Part shown: piece after piece, positions 38,173-50,414 of the stretch
How positions within the stretch are numbered: position 1 is the stretch's first letter
Layout of the letters: each line of letters opens with the position of its first letter
Source: Saururus chinensis
Taxonomy: Eukaryota > Streptophyta > Magnoliopsida > Piperales > Saururaceae
Assembly (NCBI GenBank): GCA_035235625.1
Contig: CP141143.1
Span: forward strand, 62,001 to 126,000
DNA: 64,000 nucleotides
Direction: 5' to 3'
The notes under the pieces: model-generated
Told to the model about the DNA's origin: nothing
The model's input: the letters and a program-made list of their open reading frames with translations, nothing else
Database searches by the model: none
Translations under genes and position numbers: made by a program

Positions 38173-38483
38173 TTCTTCCCCCCTTAAATGACCAACTTCG
38201 GTTTTAAATTTTATGCCTATGGCGTTCATTAACCCATGACACCAAGTAATAACCTATATGCTGTAAAAATCATAAACCGAATTGTGTTTTTCGTGTTCTA
38301 TCTACATATAAACTATCAGATTATGTATATTATCTGAATTATTCTTAATGTTGTGTCCAATTATCAATCAATCGGATTCATGTTTCTTATTCGACTAACA
38401 GTCGGCTTTTCTTGTCCAGTTTACTTTTTGACAAGTATGTTTAGGAGAATTGCGAGGACGCAGTTCATTTAAGGGGGGAAGAA

Positions 38484-38668
38484 TGTGGCACCCCATGTTC
38501 TGATTATGTAATTTTAGTTAAATTTTAAAGGGGTTTTAAGAGATTAAATTCCCATATTTGGTTAGAGCTCGAAGTAACGAGCACAATGAATCAAAGATCA
38601 CGCAAAACGGAGGTTAGGACCGGAAGTTACGACCTTCGAGAAGCATGAAAAATAGGCAAGACCCACAT
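38484..38668 (+). mobile_element. Family 3 LTR start, forward, after polypurine tract
   Basis: AAGGGGGGAAGAA (38471-38483) directly precedes TGTGGCACCCC, the polypurine tract/3' LTR junction of a forward element. The LTR breaks off after ~185 bp and joins an inverted copy at a shared AGAGCA. With 37947-38190 it makes a long inverted repeat with ~200-bp arms. Confidence 0.75.
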
Positions 38669-38999
38669 GGAAAGAGCATGTTGGATCATATAAGATCCTA
38701 TCAGATAATATCAGATTTCATTCGACCATACTGATCATATCAAATCAAATCAAGAGTATCTCATATCACAATAGAGCATTTTAGTGTAATTCAGATCACC
38801 ACAAAATATATCAAAGTAGATCAAATAGGAACATATCAGCATATATCAGATCATAGCAATTTATATATATCTTAATTAGTATTTTACTAATTAAGATGTG
38901 CATTCATATAAATCATATTAAATTAGAAGGCCAAAAAAGCGTACTCCCCTGTAGTTCCAGAAGTGGAAACATTCGGAGTTGCTTGTTTCCTTAGGGCAT

Positions 39000-39390
39000 C
39001 TTCCCTTTCAAGTCCAGAGGCCGAACCTTCGCTAACTTTGAAATACTTTTCTCTTTCCGTGCCCATAGGCTACAAACAGAACCTCCCTCTAACTCAGGAT
39101 CACTTCACCCTTCATGCACCTGTATGCGGCCGACAGAACTTCCCCTTACTCGGAGACACTTTACCCTTTCGTGCCTGTAGGTGGCGGACAGAACCTCCCC
39201 TTACCTAGAGACGTTTTACCTTTTCCATGCCTATAGGTGAAGGACATAACCTCCCCTTACCTGGAGACATTTTACATTTTCTGCAACCGTAGGCGGCGGA
39301 CAGAACCTCCCCTTACCCAGAGACATTTTACCTTTTCCGAACCCATAGGCGGCAGACAGAACCTCCCCTTGCTCTGGGATGTTTCCCCTA
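39000..39390 (-). repeat. ~60-bp CCTCCCCTTACC tandem repeat, ~6 units
   Basis: Each unit carries GGCGGACAGAACCTCCCCTT or a variant, then GGAGACATTTTACC. It corresponds to the 3-4 units at 29580-29990. Confidence 0.9.
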
Positions 39391-39583
39391 AATAGGATTG
39401 CTAACTCAAGGAATGGATGCTTCCATTGCGTAGATCACCCTCGAATTAGCTACGAACACCTCTTGAACGACTCGAATCGGACTTAAAATGAGTGAGAAAT
39501 GAAGAACAGAGTTTCTAAACGTGGGAGAGAAATGAGAAAAGGTGGGAGAGTCTCCCCCCTTTCCAAACTGGATGCTGTGGATG

Positions 39584-39593
39584 CTATTTATAG
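39584..39593 (-). promoter_or_regulatory. TATA box of family 3 LTR, second copy
   Basis: The minus strand reads CTATAAATAG, starting about 30 bp downstream of the 21-bp array in transcription direction. Confidence 0.55.
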
Positions 39594-39624
39594 AAAAACT
39601 GGATAGATGTGAGGCTGACATGTG

Positions 39625-39890
39625 TCAATCCTATCCGTTTAGTCAGCAATCCTATCTGCTTTGTCAGCAATCCTATCCGCTTTGTCAGCAACCCTATCCG
39701 CTTCAATATCGACCCTATCCACTTGCGTCATCAATCCTATCTGTTTCGTCAGCAATCCAATCTGCTTTGTCAGCAATCCTATCCGCTTTGTCAGCAATCC
39801 TATCTGCTTTGTTAGCAACCCTATCCACTTCGTCGTCAACCCTATCCGCTTCGTCGCCAACCCTATCCACTTCTTCAGCAATCCTATATA
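39625..39890 (-). repeat. 21-bp tandem array in LTR upstream region, ~12-13 units
   Basis: The unit is AATCCTATCCGCTTTGTCAG plus C, with drift such as AACCCTATCCACTTCGTCG. Because 21 is divisible by three, several frames are open on both strands with seven-residue periodicity; these are not genes. Confidence 0.92.
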
Positions 39891-40402
39891 ATATAGGATT
39901 ATTTTATTCAAATCATATCTCAACTTCAAAAAGCGATGGCTTCCTACCCTGAAGTCAAAATGGCACACTCGTGGCACCAATGGACTTGTATTGACAAGCC
40001 CTTCGAAACAAGATGGCACATGAGTAGGTTATCCCGCACTTTTAAAGTGGGTCCGCCCATGTAGCATGCTTCCCAAGGTCATAATTCTCGCTCCCGGCCT
40101 CTGTTTCACATGTTCTTTGAACTGTTGGACTTGTATCGATGAGCCCTTCGATACTAACCCACTTAAAGCAAAATATTGTGCTCTTTCCATGTGGGTCCCA
40201 CCTATTTTCTATGCTTCTTGAAGGTTGTAACTTCCGGTCCTGACCTCCGTTTTGCGTGATCTTTGATTCGTTGTGCTCGTTACTTCGAGCTCTAACCAAA
40301 TATGGGAATTTCATCTCTTAAAAGCCCTTTAAAATTTAAATAAAATTACATAACCGCCCCTAACCCTCTTGGTTAAGCGTAATCGAAACATGGGGTGCCA
40401 CA

Positions 40403-42750
40403 CCATCCCCTATTTTTGCACCCGAAAAAACTCTCAACTGGGAAACAAAAACTTTGCTATTCGGCGGTCGTGTGGCCTTGCTAGCGGCCATGGCTGGCCA
40501 CCGTTGTCTTGTTTCTCCTCCTCCTCACCTCTCTAGCCCTTATACGTGGGTTTTGGCCTCCAGAACCATGATTGTCGACCTCTACCCGGGACAATTTTGG
40601 GATTTCGACAATTCGCCACAACACCCAATGAGCGACGGTGGAACTAGATACCACACGGAAATTGGGTTTGCATATTAGCCATTTTGGGTGTAGTGTCCAC
40701 TCCGACCACCTCTTGTACATGTCGGCGGGAGGCATGAAGATCGATGGGCATTGAATCGGGACCGGACCATTCATCGCGTAAACCCCCAACAAGCTTGCAG
40801 CACTTTCGCACCCAGGGACAGCTCGTTTTATAGAAAGCGACGCTTGGGTTTGTCGAATTTGCCACTGACGCTGCCATAGTTGTGTGCCCCGATAGTATTC
40901 GTACACTTGAAAAGCGAGGTAGGGGGCTTTGAACTTGTAATTCCATCGTAGAGTGATTGGTATGTTAGAATGCATGCTAGGGCCAAAATAATTACATGTT
41001 TCATAACGCGTAATGCTATGGATATCGCGTATAATGGTATGATATTAGCTTATGCAAATGCTAATTAAATGACATGTTATCGGCTTGGTAAATGAGGGAT
41101 TGTACATGTTTGCAATGTAAGTATTTGCATGCTAGTAAGATCATTTATCTGCATGCGTTTGTAATGGTTTAGGCACATGTTGGATGTGTTATAATTGTAA
41201 GTAGTGTTTGGTTAGATTTGTGTGGTTTGTCATGCGCAATGGTGGATCTTTATATCGATAGCATCGATATGTGTACCCTTGATGGCTTGAAATTAGTTTG
41301 GATTGGATCAGGCTTTGATGCAATGAGCGGAAAGCTTCAGAGTTCTTGGGGCAAACAGACATAGTTTCGAGGTTACTGGGAAACTTATTAATAGTATGAT
41401 TTCAAAGGAAAATTACACGAACATAATGTATTTAATTAAAACTGGAAAATTAAGAAAAACTAAAATGTTAACCTTATGAGTTTGAGACTTTAGTAGATAA
41501 ACAGATTATTCCATGTTTGAGCTAGCCGGTGATTAATCGGCTAAGCATTTCTTATGTCTAGCCATGGTGTGTATCCCGCGGGAGTTTGTCTGTGTGCTGT
41601 ATTTAAGCCCAGACGTTTGATGCTCTTTGCACTATATGATTCTACCCCAGAGTGGCACTGGCACTATAAGACCCCTAAAGTGTGGGTGATTGTATGCTCC
41701 TAATGTGTGGTTGTTTATGTTTGCGCGCTTAGGTAAGTAGTATCATGGAACTACTCTTACCTGTTTGATCCTGTGCCCCATGAGCATAGGTGTATGCCTT
41801 CGGAAAAGTCCATGGTGTCTAGTACTCTCCGGAGGTTATGGTGACTCCCCATTGGCATTCCTATCCATCGACGTTGGAGTTGATTAGCTTGATAATGAGC
41901 TCTAGGTGTCGATCGTAAGTGTATGTGTTGAGTAAGACTGTAAGAGCAGGACTGTAAGTGTAAGAGTTTGAGTAAGGCAGTATGAGTAAGACAATAAGTG
42001 TATGTATATGCATAGGATTGTGTGGTAAGATGGGACGAACATGAGTTCGTGATATGTGTATGGTTATGAGCATCATATTTTGAGAGACTTTGATTTTCAT
42101 GTTTTGCTGCTTCATGTTATGTTTCATGAAGGCAACTATGTTTGGACTTACAAGTTCATTGTTTAGAAATCCCCTACTGGGTATTTTCTACTGAGTATGA
42201 AAATACTCATTTCCCTCTACTAAATTTCAGATCCTCCAGTGACTTCTGTGGGTCCCAGCATGAGAGCTTTGTAGGTAGCACTTAGTTTTGGAGGAGAGGA
42301 CAGACTTATGGACTTCAGGTCAATTTTTGACTGTTTAGTTTATTTTGTTTAGTTATGCCATTATCTGATGTAATTCTTTGAGTATACATGTATTGGGCGA
42401 GTTGAGAGCTTATGCATGTATTATTTTGGACTTGTATATGGACTGTTTATATTCGGACTATTACTGGACTTGTACTCGGCTATGCCTGGGAGATGTGTAT
42501 TTAAGCCCATGGCCATGGCACTCATGATTTTGCTTGTGTTTGTTTGATCTCACACACGGGTGTTTAGTCGATGTGTTTTGATGATTTAAAAGAAAAATTC
42601 AGGTTGTGTGATTTTAAATTGATGATGTGGGAAATATAAAATATTTTCATAGGTTTCGATTTTTGCCAATTTTCAAAAATTACAGCCGTTATATTGTAAA
42701 AAATTTCATGAAAATTTTGGTAAATGGTTTGAAAAACCCAGGGCATGACA
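40403..42750 (+). mobile_element. Family 2 LTR, forward, 5'-truncated
   Basis: It ends CCCAGGGCATGACA at 42750. The last ~1.8 kb are the inverse of 26697-28700, including the stem GAGTATGAAAATACTC (42196), CCATGGCCATGG-like sequence (42508) and sparse GTAAGA repeats. The LTR start is missing and no TSD was found (ATAAG and GTGCA at the outer borders of the block), so this block was rearranged together with the family 3 pieces to its left. Confidence 0.7.
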
Positions 42751-43494
42751 GTGCAACTCCTACATCTGTATGGAAATAATCATCTAATTAAAGTTGGCCC
42801 TCACACCAGTGTTACAATCATTCAAATTGTACTGAAATAATGGAACTAAATCCTAATAGATCTAAGTCATCCTCAATCTGATAGTTTGGTCCTAATCCCA
42901 CTAATCCTCAACAAAAGATTTTGCAAAACCAGGTCTCTGAGTATACTAATACCTAGTAGGAAAGCTAAATAATATGAATGCAAAATGTAATTACACTTTA
43001 TGCAAGTCTATTAGGTTTCCACTTGAACTAATTATCAAAATAATTTTTATTATAATTCCCCATTAGTTTCCTCCTCTTTGGAAAACTAATAACCTGCCTA
43101 ACTTCATAAAGAGATAGACACATTAGATATCAACCTAAGTGACATATGACACACTCACCATATACCACCCACTAAGTATAATTCATAATGAAACCCTAGA
43201 ATCCACCAGGAAGGGTCATCTTCCAACCTAGCCCCTAAGGACCTGACTAAAGTGGAAGGGCATGACTCACAACTGCACATGAACAAAAGTGGTGAGAAAC
43301 GCTAACCAAGTAAGATGTTAGCAACCTTGATTGCATGTACACTAAATGATCCTCAATATATTAGTGTGAGCCAAGCTCATGCAAAGCTCCCTCCAACGAG
43401 GAGGTGCAACTACATAGTCAAATCAAATGGCTCATCAATAGAGCTTAGACTCAAAGTAGACCCTAACCCCATTAGCCTCATTAGACTAGGTTAA

Positions 43495-44915
43495 TGATAA
43501 GTATGAAATATATATCTATTTTATATGCCTTTTTACCTTATTTGCTAGTATAGATTAGGTTAATTTAGTGTTATTTATAGTTTATTTAGATTAAAATAGA
43601 TATTAGTACTTTAGTTTAATTATTAATAATTTTGTAGTTATTAGTAGTTTAGATATGTATTTAAATCAAGTTGGAATTTTAATTATATTCTACATGTCCA
43701 AAGTATGATATTTTATGTTTTGTAGGTAAAGTGTGCTTATCAAGGTACTTGAACGATGTTTGGAATGATTAAAAATAGTTTTGACACGCTTTAAAGTGAT
43801 TTGGACAACGTTTCGGAGTTATAAACAAGTTGGAAAATAATATGGACACGAAGGAAAGCTTAATGAACAGAATATGAATTGTCGAGGAAAATTGTCTAGA
43901 TTGCAGAAACACTGTAGCCATTCGAATTGGCTGCAGGGCGTTCGAATGGGATAACGTGATTTTGAAGAAAAACTCAGTGTAAGCGTTCAAACGGGCATGC
44001 AGGGCGTTCGAACAGCATAACGCGCAGTTTCCTTGTTCGACCCAAATTTCAATCCTTTTCATATTGGAATTCTTCCTACGGAACTTATGCCTATAAAAAG
44101 ACATATTTGGCTTAAAATTGGGGGATTCCAGTAGATTTTATGAAGAAAAAAAGGAAGAAGAAGATGGAAGAGAACTCAAAGCTTTCAATGGAGATTCAAG
44201 TGCTTTCTTCTACCATGGAAGGCTAGACTTTTCTTTTACTTAGGAGTTGATGAAGCTATAGATAAGTTTCAGTTTCTTTTCTTTTTAATTTATATCTTAG
44301 TTGTGAATGATGACAATTGTATGATATGGATTTCCTTTTTAGTGGAAGAGCTTTTCATGTTTATTCAAGTCTATGTTGATTTATTGTCTTGTAGATGATA
44401 GATTGATGTAGTTTTGATATTTGCATCAATTCTAATTTCTGTGATTTAGATGAGATGGTCATACAATAGTTTTAATGTTCAAATAATTAATGACTTGGAT
44501 GAGTTATACTAAGATTAGATGGGTCATGCCTATAACTAGTTTAGTGTAGATGATCCGTGCTATTGTCGAAGATAGTTCATGCCATGGAATTTAATTAATG
44601 ATTCTTTCTGAAGTAATTCTAGCTTGTAGCTGAGAATATTTGTTCATATTCACACTAGATTTAGATTAAGAGTTAAGGAATTGTTATGGTTTTATAGTGG
44701 ATTCGATTTCCTAAGTAAATTCCATCATATTAACCTATTGTTTTTAAACTACTTGATTTCTTTCCTTTACTTAATTAAAGTTTAAGTTTGTTTTAGTTTT
44801 CAATCAGCAAAGTCCTCTTTAGATTTAGTGATAATCCATCCATCCCTGAGGTTCGACAACCCTTAAATACTCATCCTAGTACAATTACCTTGTACACTTG
44901 CAAAGGGTTTAATTA
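43495..44915 (+). mobile_element. Solo LTR with TG...TA ends
   Basis: It runs TGATAAGTATG...GGGTTTAATTA with perfect TSDs GTTAA (43490-43494 and 44916-44920). The other family 4 copy shows the uninterrupted site near 34000 (GACTAGGGTTGAAACTCG), which confirms the borders. It has a TATA box near 44091 (CCTATAAAAAG) and a CCCTGAGGTTCGACAACC segment near its end, common in plant LTRs. It also holds two TTCGAA-type palindrome pairs (43917-44020). Confidence 0.8.
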
Positions 44916-46295
44916 GTTAAGGCCTGCAAAAACCATATGTGGTTCATCAACCAAGTTAGTTGTTAGGTCAAAACCCCCATTCAATTCTTAAATGGGTTTT
45001 CAACCCCTCTAAGGGTAATTTAGTCTTTATCTTGATTAGGTGTCAACCCCCAATCCAAAGCTATCTAACCTTATCAATTCTTCTTTATTAATTTTTTTGC
45101 ATTGATTCACAAGATGCAACTATACACAGAACAAATTGATAAAGCCTAACAACTCATAATAATTCAACCATATTATTATTAGGGTTTAGGGTAAAAAATC
45201 ACTAGGAAGCCCAGCTTACTCCATGGATAGGGCTCAAGCCAAAAGAATGGTAAAATTCTAATTAAAATTTGAAAACAATTCACATGTACCATATTACACA
45301 TATATATATTATGCATGATATGCTATATCCCCTATTACGATTACATATACCAAACTAGCTCCTTTGCACAAAACAATTTTGGTTAAAATTTAATTGATTT
45401 TTTTTTAATTTTACCGTGGACCTGACACTCGGTCCACTGGGCCCAGCCTAGTGGCCCAATTTCGGGTCGGGTTGAAGGTTAATGACCTTAGGCCGGGTGA
45501 CCCGGCCTCCTCGGGTCATCTTCAACCTCCCGACATTGTTTTGTGTTTTTTTTTCTTTCAGATACAATGAGGAGAAAGGAACGACAGCTCGGTGGCGGAC
45601 CTCCAGCCGGGGATGGAGGAATGTGGCCGAAAGACAAGGAGACTCGGCAGCGGCAAGCCATCCGTGGCTCACGCAGTCGACTCCTCTATTTTCTGACGAC
45701 AACCATCTGCAACCAGAAATCTAGAGGCATGGAGTAGCGATCCTCATGGCGGTGCGAGGCTGACCAGTGGTGGGTCTTGTATCCCCCCCTCCAAATCCTG
45801 TTCCACACAGGCTAGAGGAGGTGGCGACAACGAGCTGCCGCCTTTCGGTAGTGGCACCAATTTTCCCCCCAAATCCTCCGACCTTGCAATAACCTTGCCC
45901 ATGTAGTGTGCTTCAGGTTGTGGTAACTGGTGGCGAGCGATGCACAAAACGGAATCAAGGCATCAAAGATCCCATCTTCCCTTCACTGAGTATGGACTGC
46001 CATTCAACACCCACGGGCCGAAACGGAGCAAAGCGGCCAAAAAAGCCTTTTTTTTGTTTATTGTTTCCCCTTCCGGCTATTGGACACACATACACCGGTC
46101 AGTCCTTCCGGCGATCGGATGTTTAGCTGGAAGGAATAGTAGACCGTTCGATGAAAAAGGACTGGCCGATGGCCGGCCCACGACAGTCAACCCGAATTTA
46201 AAAAATTATTGTAGATTCATTACAGGAACAATGATCTCTACATTGTTTCATGTAATTACATAAATAGTGATTACATAAATCACAATTTATTTTAA

Positions 46296-46620
46296 GAAAA
46301 AATATTTAATTAATAATTTTAAAAAATTATTTATTAATTTGGATTACTTTGAGAAATGGTGTTGATTTTTTTTAAGTTTTAGATGATTTCATCTTTAAAT
46401 TAGTTTTAAGTTGATTTTGTCATTCTAAAGGATAAAATCGGTTTATATTATTTAATTTGATTTTGTCTTTTAGAATGACGAAATCATCTTAAGGCAATTT
46501 CGTCCTTCTAAACGATGAAATTGCCACTCTTGGCCAATTCTTCTGCCGTTAGCTTTTGAGACCGAAGACGATTTCATTGATTTCATCCTTTAAAAGGACA
46601 AAATCATCTTATTTTAACTC
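46296..46620. repeat. MULE1 left TIR with palindromes
   Basis: After the terminal A/T stretch and TTTGAGAAATGGTGTTG come GATTTYRTC...GAYRAAATC palindromes near 46386, 46412, 46459, 46498 and 46577. The order is mirrored in the right TIR. Confidence 0.85.
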
Positions 46621-47267
46621 GATGCCTCCGCCTCTAGTCCTTTTCTGTTCATGCTTGTTCACTCCTCTTCCTGACACTGCCTCGCCGCTGTTTCCAACGG
46701 TCATCGGATTTGAGTACCGCCATATCTGTCGATCCTGCCCTCCACCCTCCTCCGTGTCCGTCGTGCCCTACCGCTGTTTCAGTTTAGGGATTTTAGGTAT
46801 TTCCCTTGCCCTAATTTCAGTTTAGGGATTCAGTAGTATGTGATTTTTTCTTGTAATTTTGTAGTACAAGTACTTAATCAATTTTATATGGTTTCCAGTC
46901 AACTTTGCTGGGTGAGCATGGTAGGAGGCTTCTTCATTATACTAATTCTTTAAATGTCATGTAAGTAACTATAGGCAAATGTTACCATGAACTCATATTG
47001 TTGTAAAATGCATATTCATCTGCATGCTTTCTTGAATAAAAAAGTATTTAAAATTTTTATCAATAGGGTAGATGTAATATTTAAAGAAGTGTATGAGAAT
47101 ATTTGTTCTATTCTTTAAATAAGAGAAGAAATATGTGAAGAAGTGTATGATTATTGCTCGTTGATGTATGAGGTAATTGCTTAATCTAATTTTAGCCTCT
47201 TAGTTTTGAGACAAGTGTTTAATCTAATATTAATTTAATCTATTGTTTATGAATTAAGTGAATAGAG

Positions 47268-50210
47268 ATGACATAAGAAATTGTTAAATTTTTACTTAAC
47301 TATGACGGATGCATAGAAGGATTATTAATTAAGAAACCATCTACATATGATGAATTTGAGATGCAAGTAGCTAGCAAGACTGGGTAGGATCGAAGAAGAT
47401 GGAAAATTACTTTAAAATGTGTTATTCCAACATATGGATTGAATTTGAGACAAATATGTATAAATGATGATGCATGAATGAGTTTTATGTTTGACCTCTC
47501 ACGTCACATAATTTATTTCGACTTATTTATCGAAAAAGAAGCCCAAGTGCCTAGTGAAAGGCGAAGTAGTTCACATAAGAGCTCTCACAGGAACTCACAT
47601 AGGAGTTCTAAAAGAAATGTGAACAATGAAAGACATATGCAAATGCCGGTGGACGATGAAGAAGAAGAAAATTTATCTATGACAGTAGCTTCAAATGAAC
47701 GTCATAGGTCGTCTACCCTATTTATGATGGAAGTAGACCTAATTGGAGGCAAGGTTTATTAAGTTGTAAATCTTTTTTGAATCTTATAATTATCAATGAA
47801 GTATAGGACGCTAAATTTTGAATTTTGTGTGTGATATGGAAGGTCCACAATGCATGCACATGAGTCATTTAGCTTTCAAATGTCTCAAGGTGGTGCATGG
47901 TATGGAACTCAAAGTTCGTTAGGCATTCATTACCCCTACACAAGTGTAGGTCATACTGATGTTGGACCATCTAATCAAAGGTGAAATATATATTCATAAA
48001 TGAATATTTTATATTTAGGCATATGAAATTTAATACATATGTGATGTACATATGTAGGGGTTCATATGTCCATGATGAAGATATTGATGGAAATAAGGCT
48101 AATGATGGTGAAGATAATATTGGCAAAGCGAGTGGAGAAGATTCTGACAGAATGAAGAAGGGGTCAGAGGTGAAGAAAGCGCTCAACAGATTGTTGGTGG
48201 CGAGGGGGATGATACGGTAGACAATGTTATTGTCACAAATGATATGAATGTGGATGATGAAGAGCTGCCATACTATGAAGTGGAGTCACTCTATGCACAC
48301 ATAGATGAGGAGATATATGCAGTAATTAATTCTGCCATGGATATCGACCAACAAAATGAAGATGAATTATATGTTTGTCGTATCTTTGAGAATAAAGAAG
48401 CATTAGTTATAGCCTTGCAGGAGTTTTCCATTCAAAATCATGTCGAATACAAGGTTGTAAGAACAAATTTGTCAGAGTATACAGTGAAGTGCATTGATAG
48501 TACTTCCCCTTGGAGAGTTCATGGCTCAATAAAAAGGGGTGGAGGGTACTTTAAATTGAAGGCATACAAAGGTGACCACACATGTCGGAATGCCCAGCTT
48601 AGAACAGACCATAGGTAGTGCAGTGCTTCATTTATTTCAAAGGTTATAATGGCCGCTATCCAAGCAGAATTAACTCTCACACCAGAAGATATTATTCAAA
48701 GAATGAAGGAAAAGTATCATGTTGACATATTTTATAAGAAAGCATGGTCAGCAATGAATATGGCAATTAAGGCTATTTATGGGGATTGGGTGAAATCATA
48801 TAAATTGTTGCCAATGTACCTAAGGGCAGTGCAAGAAGCGAATCTTGACACCTACTGCCGCTTAGAGGATGATGAAGTACTTTGTGCAAATGGTAGCATA
48901 TGTAGGAGATTTAAGCGATTGTTTTGGGCATTTGGCTTGTCTATAGAAGGGTTTCAAGATTGCATCCCTGTGATTGGTGTTGATGTCACTCACTTGTATG
49001 GCAGATATCCTGATGCTCTTATGGTTGCAACGGCTACAGATGGAAACAATTGGAATGGTTCTTAATGGAACTGAGGGATCATGTACTGATGGGCATGACG
49101 AACATTGTCGTTATTTCAGATTGACATAAGGGGCCTTAGAAGGTCGTCCCTGAGGTTCTTCCCGAGCCTCTGTACCACCACCGTTATTGCATTTGTCACA
49201 TAAAAGCAAATTTTAAGGAGTTCAAAAATGATACACTGACGGACTTGATTGGGGCAGCAACTTGTGCACTTATAGTAGAAAAGTTTGATGCTAAAATGGA
49301 CTTGATCGATCAGGAGAGTCCTAGGGCAAAACATCTCCTCTTAGGAGGAGAATTGCATCCTGCATAGTGGTCTCTTGCTCATGATGGTTTTAGGACATTT
49401 GACATGATAACTACAAATATGGCTAAAAGTTTAAATAGTGTCTTGAAGGCGGCACGAGGATTACCCATGCAGGCATTAGTGTCAACTATTTTTTATCGGG
49501 TTATAAAATTTTTCGTTAAACGATCTTCTGTTGCATCTGCCATGGCCGACCCATATACTCCCATAGTGGAAGTGATAATGAGAGAACAAACAAGAAAAAT
49601 TGGGGAGTATATAGTTAATAGGATAAACAACTGTCAGTACAAAGTGACGTCAATTCGTGGCTAGAAGGTTATGGTAAATGCAGCGATGTATACTTGTACA
49701 TGCAACATCCCTCAGGTTTATGGTTATCCTTGCTCGCACCTTATTGCCATTTGGGCAAAGCGGCGAGAGCCGATACAGCCATCACTATTTTACACATCTT
49801 CCACTTATGAAAATGTGTACTCGGCAGAATTTTATTCTCCTTGTGGTTGGGAGTATTGGGAGAGGGATATACCTTTTGTGTTATACCCTCCAAGAGCAAC
49901 AAGGCAACCCGGTCGGGAGTACTGGGAGAGGGATATTCTATCTTCATCAGCAGTGCATAGCTCTCCTCCCCATTCATCATTTCCGGTCACTGCACATGTA
50001 GCTCAGCCAAATCCTATTTTATATTATAGACAACATCGGCCAGCTCGTGTTGAATTATCTATTATTTATGCTGAGTCGGAGCCAAAGCCAGTGCCACATA
50101 AGGAACCAGAGCTAGAGATAGAGCTAGAGCTGGAGTAGGCAGATCATGAGGAGGAGCTCGTATAGCACCGTCGAGGTCGAGGTTGAGGTCGAGGCCGAGG
50201 ATGTAGGAGA
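47268..50210 (+). pseudogene. MuDR-type MULE transposase, decayed (MULE1)
   Basis: It aligns collinearly with MULE2's transposase. An N-terminal exon is near 47268-47755, a small exon near 47880-47980, and the main part runs from 48055. The main part has an acidic region, a MuDR DNA-binding-type domain (about 48370-48615; CRIFENKEAL, WRVHGS), the first catalytic Asp in PVIGVDVTHL (48966-48995), a second in VVISD (about 49105-49120), and a SWIM zinc finger (CTC near 49696, CSH near 49733). Stops are frequent: TAG 48616, TAA 49063, TGA 49122, TAGs near 49365, 49661 and 50136. About 60 bp after the first Asp box are deleted relative to MULE2. The first intron donor is GC, where MULE2 has GT. The C-terminus is a degraded Arg/Gly-rich tail. 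Confidence 0.88.
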
Positions 50211-50414
50211 TTGTGACATTAGCTTTGTTATATGTTTCTTTTAAACTAAACATTTTTTTCAACATGTGATGTAATATATTTAATAATTTCTATTTTATGT
50301 ATGTTTTTATTAGTTGATGTCAATATGCATGAAATATGTGGAATGAATAAAATTGTGTACGAGTTGAATGAATGAACAAGGATAGGTGTTAAAGTTAGTT
50401 TAAAATAGTTTTTT

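Larger units (their letters stand above)
38669..40402 (-). mobile_element. Family 3 LTR, inverted, with tandem arrays
   Basis: AGCATGTTGGATCATAT at the left matches 29239 in the TSD-flanked family 3 copy, and it ends AACATGGGGTGCCACA at 40402. It holds about six ~60-bp CCTCCCCTTACC repeats, a minus-strand TATA box (39593-39584) and a 21-bp array directly upstream of that box. The LTR 3' end is missing. Confidence 0.8.

Noticed and set aside
39542-40019. Open frames with seven-residue repeats on both strands
   Set aside because: A consequence of the 21-bp array in an LTR, open in several frames on both strands.
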